Below are positions 8,266-17,237 of a stretch of 64,000 nt of DNA, in pieces (within the stretch, counting starts at the first letter, position 1; each line of letters starts with the position of its first letter). Position numbers and translations under genes: made by a program. The notes under the pieces were generated by a model. It saw only the letters and a program-made list of their open reading frames with translations, searched no databases and had not been told where the DNA came from. The stretch comes from an uncultured Oxalobacteraceae bacterium. Lineage in GTDB: Bacteria > Pseudomonadota > Gammaproteobacteria > Burkholderiales > Burkholderiaceae_D. The stretch spans positions 173,739 to 237,738 of the forward strand of contig CAIOYD010000041.1 in the NCBI GenBank assembly GCA_903862415.1, given 5' to 3'.

Positions 8266-9936
8266 ATGAGTAACATGGCACTTTGGTGGCAGGGCATAGG
8301 CTTGCAGCGCAAGTTGCAAATTATGATTCAGGGTATTCTGGTCGTTATTCTGTGCGCAGCACAACAATGGATATCAACCCGTTTTGAGCAGGCGGTATTG
8401 CACGCTGCCGAAGAAAGAGCCAATTCCGTCACAGAAGGCACCATTAATGGCTTAAATACCTTAATGGTGACCAAGGCTGGCGAGGATGAAGTCATCAGCA
8501 ATGCCGACAGTCGCGCCCTGTTTATTCAAAAAATGGGCACGTCGGACAAAATCAAAGAATTACGGGTCGTGCGTGGTCAGGGCGTGAATGCTGAATTTGG
8601 ACCCGGGTTGCCAGAAGAAAAATCTGTTGACGAACTCGACCGCAGCGTGCTGGCCAGTGGGGTTAAGCAATTTCAGATTAATCGCGGCAGTGATCCATCC
8701 TTAAGGGCTGTGTTACCGTTTATCGCCAAAAAAGATTTGCGTGGCACGAATTGTTTAAAATGCCATGGCGTCGATGAAGATGCCGTTCTGGGCGTGGCCA
8801 GTATTGTGATCGACATCCGCGATGATCTGGACGCTATCCGGAAAATCAATACTCTGCTCTGGATAGGTCAGGCGCTGTTGCAGCTGATTTTATTCTTTGC
8901 TATCGGATATATTGTCAGTCGTTTGCTTAAGCAGCTCGGTGGTGAGCCGGACTATGCCACCCGTATCGCGACCCGGATAGCGGCGGGCGATCTGGCCTGT
9001 GAAATCGATACTCTGCCAGGTGATACTGTCAGCCTGATGGCGGCGATGAAGGTCATGCGAGATAATCTGGCTAAAATTGTCAGCGAAGTCCGCGTCGGTA
9101 CTGAGCTGGTGGCCAGCGCCTCCGGCCAGATCGCCAGCGGCAATCTGGATCTGTCGGAGCGCACCGAACGCCAGGCCAGCGCACTGGAAGAAACCGCCTC
9201 GTCGATGGAAGATCTGACCATGACGGTCAAACAGAATGCGGATAATGCCAACAAGGCTAATTCACTGGTGGTGTCTGCCTCCGAGGTTGCAGTCAAAGGT
9301 GGCGCGGTGTTTTCTGAAGTGGTTGGCACCATGAGTGTGATTAATGCCTCGTCGAAAAAAATTGTCGACATTATCGGCGTGATCGACAGCATTGCCTTCC
9401 AGACTAATATTTTAGCTCTGAATGCCGCCGTCGAAGCTGCTCGTGCCGGTGAACAGGGTCGTGGTTTTGCCGTGGTGGCGACTGAAGTCCGCAATCTGGC
9501 ACAACGCTCGGCGGCTGCCGCGAATGAAATTAAAAAACTCATCAATGATTCGGTAGAAAAAGTTGATGCCGGCTCCAGACTGGTGGATCAGGCCGGGGCG
9601 ACCATGAATGAAATCGTTGACAGCATCCGTCATGTCACTGACATCATGGGCGAAATCACGTCGGCGAGCCGCGATCAGACCTCGGGCATCGAGCAAATCA
9701 ACCAGGCCATCAGCCAGATGGATGATGTCACTCAACAAAATGCCGCATTGGTGGAACAAGCGGCCGCAGCGGCTGCCTCGCTGCAGGATCAGGCCAGCAA
9801 TTTGCAACAGGTAGTTGGGATTTTTAAACTCGATGCACAGCACATGGCCGCGGCAGAAAATAAAATTGGTGCACTGGTAAGCACTGGCAATGCAACGCCG
9901 GCGCGTCAGACGATGAATCCAAAACGACTGACTTAA
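8266..9936 (+). CDS. Methyl-accepting chemotaxis protein with periplasmic c-type haem motif
   Basis: Transmembrane chemoreceptor that signals through CheA/CheW. Order: membrane helix (about 20-33), periplasmic sensor (about 35-195), second helix (about 196-217), a HAMP-like linker, then the methylation and signalling region with the conserved hairpin tip [20 protein letters not shown] and [18 protein letters not shown]. The sensor domain contains CLKCH (Cys163, Cys166, His167), the covalent haem c attachment signature, so it may sense redox state, oxygen or NO by haem. Start ATG has a strong ribosome site (AAGGAG). The FNR-like box upstream agrees with an oxygen-linked role. No other che genes are adjacent. 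Ligand and haem loading are inferred. Confidence 0.9.
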   Translation: MSNMALWWQGIGLQRKLQIMIQGILVVILCAAQQWISTRFEQAVLHAAEERANSVTEGTINGLNTLMVTKAGEDEVISNADSRALFIQKMGTSDKIKELRVVRGQGVNAEFGPGLPEEKSVDELDRSVLASGVKQFQINRGSDPSLRAVLPFIAKKDLRGTNCLKCHGVDEDAVLGVASIVIDIRDDLDAIRKINTLLWIGQALLQLILFFAIGYIVSRLLKQLGGEPDYATRIATRIAAGDLACEIDTLPGDTVSLMAAMKVMRDNLAKIVSEVRVGTELVASASGQIASGNLDLSERTERQASALEETASSMEDLTMTVKQNADNANKANSLVVSASEVAVKGGAVFSEVVGTMSVINASSKKIVDIIGVIDSIAFQTNILALNAAVEAARAGEQGRGFAVVATEVRNLAQRSAAAANEIKKLINDSVEKVDAGSRLVDQAGATMNEIVDSIRHVTDIMGEITSASRDQTSGIEQINQAISQMDDVTQQNAALVEQAAAAAASLQDQASNLQQVVGIFKLDAQHMAAAENKIGALVSTGNATPARQTMNPKRLT

Positions 9937-10125
9937 GTGCTACTTGCCTTGCTGTATGGAAATGACTGCTGGCGTAATCCGGAGCAACCAAACGCTGTAG
10001 AACAAACGCTGAACCTCGCATTGCTTACAAAGCAATCATGTCCGGAATACGTATTTAAGCTTATTGAATTGTTTAGAGCAAGTTTATACCCTTCAAGTTA
10101 CTATTTATATTGAAGGAGGTAAAAC

Positions 10126-10992
10126 ATGCATATTTCATTCAGAACAGTGAGCAGAGCTGTTAGCGCCGAAACGGTAGCATCCAGACGCGAGGCCGTAAAA
10201 AATTACGACAGAACCACATCAAAGAGCATTGCGATCGCCTTTGGCGTGATCACTCTGGGTGTTTCAGGGTTGATCTACTATCAATGGCATGAGTGGTTGA
10301 CGGAACAAAAATTACAGGAAATTGATGATTTGTTTGAGAAAATCAAAAGTGCACCTGTCCAAACTAAGCCTGATGGAACGATATCCGCTTCCATTCAAGT
10401 TTCCGACTTTAAAATATATGAAATTTTAGATAACAACACGCTTTATCTGGGTATTCGACAACTAAGTACTGATGATATTACATACCAGTCCGCGAACTCC
10501 CTGACTCTGAACGAAATTAAACTGCGTGCAAATTCATCGTCACAATATAGTCAATTGAGAGCCAAATTTACCGAGTTAGAAAAAGTCTGCAGTCAGTCAA
10601 CATTTCATGTTCGCATGGAATTGGCGTTATTAATGTATCTTGCTGATCAGCTTAAGGAATGCCACTCTCACAATGAAAATACGCAGGTGGAGTGCGAGAT
10701 GGAAGACTTTTTTAAAGCCAACCCCTTTTTATTAGACTTTTTGCAAAATGAATTGCGTGAAGGAAAATTGGATCAATTGATGGCGCAATTTAATGCACAA
10801 ACAAATGTTGATATAAATAACGAATTACTTTCCTTAAAAAACATTGCCTTCAATTTGCGGAACATCAATTCAAAAGATAAAGCCTGGCTCGATTTAAGTG
10901 CCAAGTTTGTCCATGACTTTGATCGCATGTACGATCAGAGCCTTGATTCAGGCCCTGTTGAAAATACGGAAAACTTTCAGCAACAGTTGTGA
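10126..10992 (+). CDS. Unknown-family protein A (paralogue of B-E)
   Basis: 288 residues, not assignable to a known family by eye. It starts MHISFRTVSRAVS, has the block AVKNYDRTTSK, one hydrophobic segment (about 34-52, IAFGVITLGVSGLIYY), an acidic amphipathic helix (LQEIDDLFEKIKS), then a beta-like stretch (SDFKIYEILDNNTLYLGI) and a short helix (SLTLNEIKLR). The same order is found in the other four paralogues in this window. The rest is mostly helical with several Cys (KECHSH, QVECEM). A strong ribosome site (GAAGGAGG) supports the start. It converges on B. It could be an inner-membrane or secreted protein with one anchor; function unknown. Confidence 0.75.
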   Translation: MHISFRTVSRAVSAETVASRREAVKNYDRTTSKSIAIAFGVITLGVSGLIYYQWHEWLTEQKLQEIDDLFEKIKSAPVQTKPDGTISASIQVSDFKIYEILDNNTLYLGIRQLSTDDITYQSANSLTLNEIKLRANSSSQYSQLRAKFTELEKVCSQSTFHVRMELALLMYLADQLKECHSHNENTQVECEMEDFFKANPFLLDFLQNELREGKLDQLMAQFNAQTNVDINNELLSLKNIAFNLRNINSKDKAWLDLSAKFVHDFDRMYDQSLDSGPVENTENFQQQL

Positions 10993-11038
10993 CCATTTCC
11001 GTTGCCGTTGAAATAATACCGGGGTTTAATGCGGTAAG

Positions 11039-11068
11039 CTAGCCTGCGCTGCTGATTGCGCAGGCTAG
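11039..11068. terminator. Hairpin between convergent genes A and B
   Basis: Perfect 11-bp inverted repeat CTAGCCTGCGC / GCGCAGGCTAG with an 8-base loop. It sits in the 91-base gap between two converging genes, so it may stop transcription in both directions, although the T-runs are poor. Confidence 0.6.
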
Positions 11069-11083
11069 ACGTTGTTGGTTGCA

Positions 11084-11878
11084 TCAAGTGTGAGACGTGG
11101 CAGCGTGAAGTTGTTCAGTGCTGGTCTTTAATCTCTGTATTTTTCCTAGCACTGCATTCCATTTTTGAGCATCCCCACCATATTTCACTTGGGCATTTAA
11201 AATGCCGATGAGCCTGTCGTAATCGTTTAATTTCTGTTTTAAAAAATTCATTCCATCGAAAGTCAGATACTCATTCCAAGGTCGATGCTGACAAAAAGCG
11301 AAGGCATTGTCGTGCAGGAAGAGTAAATAGCTAATTTCAGTTTTATCTTCATAGCTAATTCCGCGCTCGTTCTGAAACAGTTCGTGGGTAGCTCGGCACA
11401 GTTTTTCGTCCCCCAGAGTCGGATCTTTCCACTTTGCTCTGGAGATAATTTTTTGCAGTGAAATATGATTATGTAAACTGGTGACCATGCAATGACTGCT
11501 GACAGTGTTGTTGATATAAACAGTGGTATTATTTCCATGCACATTTTCTTGCAACTTAAATTTGCCCACCGCAATGTGTTGAGTATAGAAATGTGATTCG
11601 GTGGTGTCACTTTTTTTTTCTTGACCGGTTCGAAGGAATTCCATCAATTCATCCATCGCGGCTACCTTGTTTTTTGTCAGAGATTGATGATGCATGTAGT
11701 ACACCAAGCCGGACAGTCCCAGCGTAATTGGCGCAAATACAATCGTGAGTGCTTTTGAAGTTGTTCTGTCATAGTCCGCCACGGCTTCATGTATGGAACG
11801 GTGGGGGTTATCAATGACTCTGTGCAGGCTTTTGGTGCTGAGGTATTTATTAATATTGGCGGTATTGACGGGAAGCAT
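11084..11878 (-). CDS. Unknown-family protein B (paralogue of A, C, D, E)
   Basis: 264 residues. It shares with A the block HEAVADYDRTTSK, the hydrophobic segment APITLGLSGLVYYMHH, the helix MDELMEFLRTG, the beta-like GKFKLQENVHGNNTTVYI and the helix HISLQKIISR. The C-terminal half (about 150-264) differs from A and C in sequence. A ribosome site AGGTGA lies close to the ATG. It is followed in the same direction as C, 79 bases apart, so B and C are probably co-transcribed. No known domain recognised. Confidence 0.75.
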   Translation of the reverse strand: MLPVNTANINKYLSTKSLHRVIDNPHRSIHEAVADYDRTTSKALTIVFAPITLGLSGLVYYMHHQSLTKNKVAAMDELMEFLRTGQEKKSDTTESHFYTQHIAVGKFKLQENVHGNNTTVYINNTVSSHCMVTSLHNHISLQKIISRAKWKDPTLGDEKLCRATHELFQNERGISYEDKTEISYLLFLHDNAFAFCQHRPWNEYLTFDGMNFLKQKLNDYDRLIGILNAQVKYGGDAQKWNAVLGKIQRLKTSTEQLHAATSHT

Positions 11879-11957
11879 ATTTCACCTTGATGATGGGATA
11901 GGTAAGCGTGTCAGGATTTCACAATAGCTACATTTCTTAATGCTGATTCGCTTTGTG

Positions 11958-12788
11958 TCATTTGTAGCGGTTGAGTAAATTGATGATGAGGCTGTAGTCG
12001 CTATATAGGACATCTGTGGACTGCAGGTTTTGCATCAGTTTATTGAAATGTTCGATCAGTTCGGTGTGTTTTTGGAGGTTAAACCGTGTTTCAATGAATT
12101 GATACATGGCTTCATTGAGTTGTTGTATCTCGCCTCGATAATTTTTTTTCTCAGATTCCCAATTTTCCAGTTCACAAGTATCCGTATCAGTGGCTGCCAT
12201 TTTATTGTTTTTAATAATTGAAAGCCGATCACAACTTCCATGTCGATGTTCTTCGATTCTTTGCAAAATGGCGATGTCGCGCATATCTTCATAACAGGTC
12301 TCGCGCGAACGGCCAAACAGATTGGAAATATATCCATCAATGTGATATTCATCGATTAATTCTGTTTTTGGTAACACAACGTCACCTCGGCGTTTTATGT
12401 CCTCAAGTGAAAAAGACCCGGGAATTGCTTTGATGTTGTTGGTGAGACCGTAGCGAAGAGTTATTTTTGGTTGATCAAATTCCAAGGTTTCAAAGAAGTA
12501 CAGTTCATCGATGTGCATATAGCGGCATGGTGCTTTATTAAACCTGCCAGATTTGATTTCTGCCATTTTTATTTTTTCAATCAGTTCTCTGATTTCTTCA
12601 ATCTTGTGGCTGGTTTGTGTTCGATGCCAGAGTTTGTACATTCCTATAGAAGTAAATAGCGTGAAAGGGGCAGAAACACCGGTCACCACCCTTGAGGTGG
12701 TTTTGTTATAGTTGGCTACGGCATTTTCGATAGACAGGTGTTTGGATGAGATGACTCTGGCGACGGATTTGAGTGAAAGGTAGTGCAT
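11958..12788 (-). CDS. Unknown-family protein C (paralogue of A, B, D, E)
   Basis: 276 residues from the ATG at 12788, which follows a GGAG ribosome site; an in-frame TTG further upstream would add nine residues and is unlikely. Shared features: MHYLSLKSVARVISS, ENAVANYNKTTSR, hydrophobic segment (VVTGVSAPFTLFTSIGMYKL), helix IEEIRELIEKIK, then ELYFFETLEFDQPKITLRYG and FSLEDIKRR. Its C-terminal half is charged and helix-rich. It is the most divergent of the A-B-C trio. Function unknown. Confidence 0.75.
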   Translation of the reverse strand: MHYLSLKSVARVISSKHLSIENAVANYNKTTSRVVTGVSAPFTLFTSIGMYKLWHRTQTSHKIEEIRELIEKIKMAEIKSGRFNKAPCRYMHIDELYFFETLEFDQPKITLRYGLTNNIKAIPGSFSLEDIKRRGDVVLPKTELIDEYHIDGYISNLFGRSRETCYEDMRDIAILQRIEEHRHGSCDRLSIIKNNKMAATDTDTCELENWESEKKNYRGEIQQLNEAMYQFIETRFNLQKHTELIEHFNKLMQNLQSTDVLYSDYSLIINLLNRYK

Positions 12789-12966
12789 ACTGAATCTCCA
12801 TAGACTTAAAAGCAAAATGATACTCTAGTTTTGTTGCATTATGGACAATATTGATGAAGGTACTTATTGACAAATAATTGAATTTTTGTTACCAATTTAT
12901 GCCGATGTGCAGCGGGTAAATTTCGTGCAATGGCTAAAAAACGTAGCTTACGGCCAGAGATGGTAT

Positions 12967-13713
12967 TTACATTTGTTTAAATAAATGCACATAGCTGCGG
13001 CTGACTTCGAGTTTTTCGCCCGAGCCGCGGATTTGCACCAGATGGCGTCCGCGCATGTCACGCACCACACCCTCGATGGCTTTGGCGTTGACCAGCGTGG
13101 AGCGGTGGATTTGCCAGAACAGTGCCGGATCGAGTTCTTCCACCAGTTCACGCACTGGTTTGCGGATCAGTGCTTCGACGGTGTTGGTTTGCACCCGGGT
13201 GTATTTTTCATCCGACTGAAAAAACAGAATATCTTCTACCGGAAACAAGCGCAGTTCAGCGCCGATGGACGCCTGTATCCATTGCAGATAACTGGGCTTT
13301 TGTCCTATCTGTTTGCTTAACCGGGCGATTAGCGTGCTCATGTCATCCGGCGCTTGGGTCAGGCGTTTTTTCAGACGCTCTACCGTTAAACTGAGTCGCT
13401 CCAGATCAGCCGGTTTGAGTACGTAATCGATGGCGCCATGTTCAAACGCTTCCACGGCATACTGGTCATAGGCGGTAATAAACACCACATGGGTTTTGCC
13501 GGCGATCGCCTGTGCCGCTTCCAGTCCGGTTTTACCCGGCATGCGGATATCAAGAAAGGCAAAATCGGGTTGATGAGTCACGACCAGATCAATCGCTTCC
13601 TGGCCATTTTTTGCCTGCGCAACGATCTCCAGTTCCGGCCATGCCTGCTGCAAACGCAGCAGCAGCTGGTCACGCATAAGTCGTTCGTCGTCTGCTATGA
13701 TCGCTGTAGGCAT
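12967..13713 (-). CDS. LytTR-family response regulator
   Basis: 248 residues: receiver domain with acidic pocket IIADDE and phospho-acceptor Asp55 (FAFLDIRMPG), conserved Thr in VVFITAYD and Lys in YVLKP, then a C-terminal LytTR DNA-binding domain (about 145-245, including SDEKYTRVQ, LFWQIHRSTLVN and EVSRSYVHLFK). AlgR/LytR type. The partner kinase lies directly upstream in the same direction. Such pairs often control cell-surface or stress genes, but the target is not visible here. Confidence 0.93.
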   Translation of the reverse strand: MPTAIIADDERLMRDQLLLRLQQAWPELEIVAQAKNGQEAIDLVVTHQPDFAFLDIRMPGKTGLEAAQAIAGKTHVVFITAYDQYAVEAFEHGAIDYVLKPADLERLSLTVERLKKRLTQAPDDMSTLIARLSKQIGQKPSYLQWIQASIGAELRLFPVEDILFFQSDEKYTRVQTNTVEALIRKPVRELVEELDPALFWQIHRSTLVNAKAIEGVVRDMRGRHLVQIRGSGEKLEVSRSYVHLFKQM

Positions 13714-13807
13714 TTGGTTGGGCAGTTAATTAAACAGGATTAAATTGTATTTTAAATTTCAATAAAAGTAACAGTTTTATAGAAATAAATAATCGATGAT
13801 GAGGGGG

Positions 13808-13912
13808 GTAGGATGTATTAGCGTAGCGTAATAAACCTATTTGCTGTCACTCAAGTCAGTCAGTAGGGTGTATTAGCGTAGCGTAATACACCCATTTGCT
13901 GTCACTCAAGTC
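13808..13912. repeat. Tandem 55-bp duplication with palindromic repeat
   Basis: Two copies offset by 55 bases, each holding the palindromic element TGTATTAGCGTAGCGTAATA and then TTTGCTGTCACTCAAGTC. The second copy includes the stop codon of the sensor kinase, so the first copy looks like a duplicated piece of that gene's end. A variant of the palindrome also occurs after tmk. Confidence 0.85.
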
Positions 13913-15150
13913 TTACTGAGCTGATAAGGCACTTCGATGGTGACACACACGCCGTGTGGACTGTTAGGGGTGATAATGAACTGGTGATTCCCCTGATACA
14001 GTAATGCCAGTCGTTCGCGGATGTTTTGCAGTCCCACACCGGTGCCGTTACTCGGTACGGCGCCAAAGCCGAGTCCGTTGTCACTGACACTGACGCGTAA
14101 TTTATTGTGTGCGACTTCGGCGACGATATCCACGCGGCCACCTTCGGCTTTGGGTTCGAGTCCGTGTTTGATGGCATTTTCAACCAGTGTCTGCAACATC
14201 ATGGTTGGAAAGGCAGCCGAGCTTAAACCTTCCGGAATCGAGATTGAAAAGTCCAGCCGTTCTTCCATGCGCATTTTCAACAGCGTCAGGTATTCTTTGA
14301 CGATAGCCGCTTCACGACCGAGGTTGGTGTTGCTGACGTTGTCACGTACTTGTGGAATCACAGCACGCAGATATTGAATCAGGCTGCGCTGCATGGCTGA
14401 AGCACGCGGCGGATCAGTTTCGATCAGATGTTCCACCGAGGCCAGGGTATTGAATAAAAAGTGCGGTTCAATCTGTGCCTGCATCATTTGCATTTGCGCT
14501 TCAGCCACCTGACGATGCAGGGCTTCACGTTCGGCTTTTTGCTGCGCTGACTGTGCTAGCAGTTCAGCGCGCCGTTTGCCTCCCATGAGCGCCTTGATGC
14601 CGAATAAACTCATTAGTGAAATCAGAATCAGACTCATGAGCCAGTTAGTTTTTTCTTTGCGGTAGCTGGCCACTTCCTGTTCACTGGCGTCGGCTACGGC
14701 TTCATCAATGCCATTACTGATGTCTGCACTGATGCCGGGTGGCAGCCGGACATTGATTTCGCCGTCACTGCTGGTAATGTGTGAGTCGCTCATGCCGGGT
14801 TCATCCGGAGCTGAGATGTCCGGTGGTAGAGGAGGTTGCGGTGGAGCGCTGGCATTTTTATTTTTGCGGATATGGATGCCGCTATTGTTGATTTCAATAT
14901 CGGTGCCACGGTCGGAGAATACTTTGCCGGAGGCAGAATGTCCCGGTTTGGAAATAATGATTTTTTCTTCGTTGGAAGACAACATGCCTTCGGTGATGCC
15001 GCCGATAGCCAGAATGACGATAGCGAACAGAAAAAACTTGCCCCAGGAAAGATCGGTGACCCAGACTGTGATGGCGGCAAAGGCCCGTTTTAAGGTGCTC
15101 ACTGTCTGGGACAGTAATTCTGACAGGGTGATCCAGGTGGGATGTTTCAT
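13906..15150 (-). CDS. LytS/AlgZ-type sensor histidine kinase
   Basis: 414 residues. Membrane helix near 38-57 (FFLFAIVILAIGGITEGM), a non-conserved region with a Pro-rich acidic stretch (PPQPPLPPDISAPDEPG), a second helix near 168-187, a coiled coil (ELLAQSAQQKAEREALHRQV), then the His_kinase signature MQAQIEPHFLFNTLASVEHL with the phospho-acceptor His and an HATPase domain (LVENAIKHGLEP, VSDNGLGFG, GVGLQNIRERL). It is the likely partner of the LytTR regulator downstream. A small exported protein gene lies just upstream, 33 bases away. Confidence 0.92.
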   Translation of the reverse strand: MKHPTWITLSELLSQTVSTLKRAFAAITVWVTDLSWGKFFLFAIVILAIGGITEGMLSSNEEKIIISKPGHSASGKVFSDRGTDIEINNSGIHIRKNKNASAPPQPPLPPDISAPDEPGMSDSHITSSDGEINVRLPPGISADISNGIDEAVADASEQEVASYRKEKTNWLMSLILISLMSLFGIKALMGGKRRAELLAQSAQQKAEREALHRQVAEAQMQMMQAQIEPHFLFNTLASVEHLIETDPPRASAMQRSLIQYLRAVIPQVRDNVSNTNLGREAAIVKEYLTLLKMRMEERLDFSISIPEGLSSAAFPTMMLQTLVENAIKHGLEPKAEGGRVDIVAEVAHNKLRVSVSDNGLGFGAVPSNGTGVGLQNIRERLALLYQGNHQFIITPNSPHGVCVTIEVPYQLSKT

Positions 15151-15183
15151 GATGTCCTCGTTAAGAGAGTAGTGACGTGGTTA

Positions 15184-15393
15184 TTATTGTGCGACAGTGG
15201 TCGTTTGTGTGGCGCTGAGTTTATCGCGATCATACTGAGCTTTTTCCAGTGCGGTCATGCGTTTTCCGACGATCACTACCTGAGCTACGTTGGCGTCGCC
15301 GCCGATATGGTTGCGTTCCATATTGACACTGAAGGCGGTGGCAAACAGGGTGGTAACGGCAACGAGTGCAACAGCCTGAGATAATTTTTTCAT
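15184..15393 (-). CDS. Small exported protein upstream of the sensor kinase
   Basis: 69 residues: signal peptide MKKLSQAVALVAVTTLFATA, then a short mature part with the segment VVIVGKRMTALEKAQYD. Small genes of this kind are often found beside LytS-type kinases in this bacterial group; the VGKRMT segment is the most distinctive part. It could be a ligand or accessory factor of the kinase, but that is only context. The ribosome site (GGAG) can pair with an upstream GACTCC. Confidence 0.75.
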   Translation of the reverse strand: MKKLSQAVALVAVTTLFATAFSVNMERNHIGGDANVAQVVIVGKRMTALEKAQYDRDKLSATQTTTVAQ

Positions 15394-15397
15394 GACG

Positions 15398-15426
15398 GAC
15401 TCCGTTAAGTAAATTGCGATGGAGTC
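15398..15426 (-). promoter_or_regulatory. Inverted repeat covering the ribosome site of the small exported protein
   Basis: On the minus strand GACTCC (15426-15421) can pair with GGAGTC (15403-15398), which contains the Shine-Dalgarno bases just before the ATG. The loop is 17 bases, so stability is modest. Confidence 0.35.
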
Positions 15427-15518
15427 ACTTTAATCCAGTGTTTCCTGCCCTGCAGGCAGAATGCGACAGGCTGCACAAAAAGTGGGATGAGCGGAGTATT
15501 TTGATGAAAAAACTGCTT

Positions 15519-17237
15519 TCAGGCGCCACACCCTTCGATATGTTCTACCAGTAACTGCACCCGGGTGACGCCATTGTATTCATTGGCATCGAGGCGGAAG
15601 GCAACGTTCACTCGCGCTGGCAGCGTGTCAGTATGGCCAAACCAGATGGCATCATAGCGCAGACCATTTTTTTCCAGCTGCAGTTTCAGGTGGCGTTCTT
15701 TCAGTACCCGTTGCGAAATCAGCCGGAATTCATCGCTGAAGGTCGGGGCGGGAAAACCCTGTCCCCACACTTGCTGTTCGAGCAGATGAATAAAATCGAC
15801 ACTGTAGTAATTGTCTTCCAGTACACCATCGGTTTCCACGATGCGCTGCAGTTGCGCCGGTTCGAGTAAATGTTTGCCCACGACTTCAAAGGCGGCCGTA
15901 AACGTGGCCAGGTCGGCGTGGGCGATAGTGAGTCCGGCTGCCATGGAGTGGCCGCCAAATTTATGGATCAGGCCAGGCACGTGTTTGGACACTAAATCGA
16001 GCGCATCGCGTAAATGAAATCCGGCAATCGAACGACCCGAACCTTTGACGATGCCATCACCACCGGGCGCGAACGTGATGGTCGGCCGGTAAAAACGGTC
16101 TTTCAGGCGCGAGGCCACAATCCCGATCACGCCCTGATGCCAGCTTTCATCAAATACACACAGGGTAGTGCTGTCCTCTGGCTGAAAATCATCCAGCATT
16201 TCCAGTGCCGTGTCCTGCATTTCGGCTTCTTTTTCTCTTCGCGCAATGTTAAGAGCATTGAGTTGCTGGGCGATTTCCCAGGCGCGACCTTCGTCATCGG
16301 TGGTTAAACATTCGATGCCGATTTTCATGTCATCCATGCGGCCGGCCGCATTCAGGCGCGGACCGACGGCAAAACCCAGATCAAAGGGAGTGGCTGTTTG
16401 TGGATGGCGCCCGGCGACGCGAAACAGTGCCGCAATGCCGGGGTGCATTTTGCCGGAGCGCATGCGTTTTAATCCCTGCGCCACCAGGATGCGGTTGTTG
16501 GCATCGAGTTTGACCACGTCGGCAACGGTGCCGAGTGCCACCAGATCGAGCAGCACATCGAGTTTTGGCTGGGTGGCTGCATCAAAGACGCCACGTTGGC
16601 GTAATTCCGCCCGCAAGGCCAGCAGCACATAAAACATCACGCCGACACCAGCCAGATGTTTGCTGGCGAAGCCACACAGAGGCTGGTTGGGATTGACGAT
16701 GACACGTGCCTCGGGCAGGGTGGCAGCTGGCAGGTGATGATCTGTAATCACCACGTCTATGCCGCGGCGGCTGGCTTCGGCTACGCCGTCGATGCTGGCA
16801 ATACCGTTGTCGACGGTGACAATAATATCCGGTGACATGGTGCGCTGGGTCAGTTCGACAATTTCCGGGGTCAGGCCATAGCCATAGTCAAACCGGTTCG
16901 GCACAATAAAATCGACTTGGGCACCTAACATGCGCAAACCGCGCAAGCCAACGGCGCAGGCGGTGGCGCCGTCGCAGTCATAGTCGGCAACGATAACCAT
17001 TTTTTTACCGGCCGCGATCGCATCGGCTAAAAACGACGCCGCCGCGTCGATGTGCAGCAATCCGGTGGGCGCGTGCAGTCCTTTGAGTTCAGTCGATAAT
17101 TCGGCACTGCTGCTTACGCCACGTGCGGCATACAGACGTGCAAGCACTGGATGCACGCCTTGCTGGCGCAACAGTTCAGAAGTGCGAAAGGGGCTCGGAC
17201 GGGTGCGGATCTGGCTCATGGGCTTGCTGGTTATCAT
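15519..17237 (-). CDS. recJ: Single-stranded-DNA exonuclease RecJ
   Basis: 5'-3' ssDNA exonuclease acting in RecF-type recombination, base excision and mismatch repair. DHH-family phosphoesterase motifs are clear: VADYDCDGATA (motif I), VTVDNGIAS, VITDHHLP (DHH motif) and the DHHA1 motif GGHSMAAGL. 572 residues is typical. The ATG at 17237 overlaps the stop of the upstream gene (ATGA), which supports this start over the Met seven residues later and indicates coupling. Confidence 0.96.
   Translation of the reverse strand: MITSKPMSQIRTRPSPFRTSELLRQQGVHPVLARLYAARGVSSSAELSTELKGLHAPTGLLHIDAAASFLADAIAAGKKMVIVADYDCDGATACAVGLRGLRMLGAQVDFIVPNRFDYGYGLTPEIVELTQRTMSPDIIVTVDNGIASIDGVAEASRRGIDVVITDHHLPAATLPEARVIVNPNQPLCGFASKHLAGVGVMFYVLLALRAELRQRGVFDAATQPKLDVLLDLVALGTVADVVKLDANNRILVAQGLKRMRSGKMHPGIAALFRVAGRHPQTATPFDLGFAVGPRLNAAGRMDDMKIGIECLTTDDEGRAWEIAQQLNALNIARREKEAEMQDTALEMLDDFQPEDSTTLCVFDESWHQGVIGIVASRLKDRFYRPTITFAPGGDGIVKGSGRSIAGFHLRDALDLVSKHVPGLIHKFGGHSMAAGLTIAHADLATFTAAFEVVGKHLLEPAQLQRIVETDGVLEDNYYSVDFIHLLEQQVWGQGFPAPTFSDEFRLISQRVLKERHLKLQLEKNGLRYDAIWFGHTDTLPARVNVAFRLDANEYNGVTRVQLLVEHIEGCGA

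Noticed and set aside
8952..9545. 197-codon open frame antisense to the chemoreceptor gene
   Set aside because: Shadow of the conserved signalling domain; Ala/Ser/Thr-rich and without a ribosome site.
9937..10125. Gap between the chemoreceptor and gene A checked for a small gene or RNA
   Set aside because: Only the ribosome site of A is clear; no stable hairpin with a T-run and no frame worth reporting.
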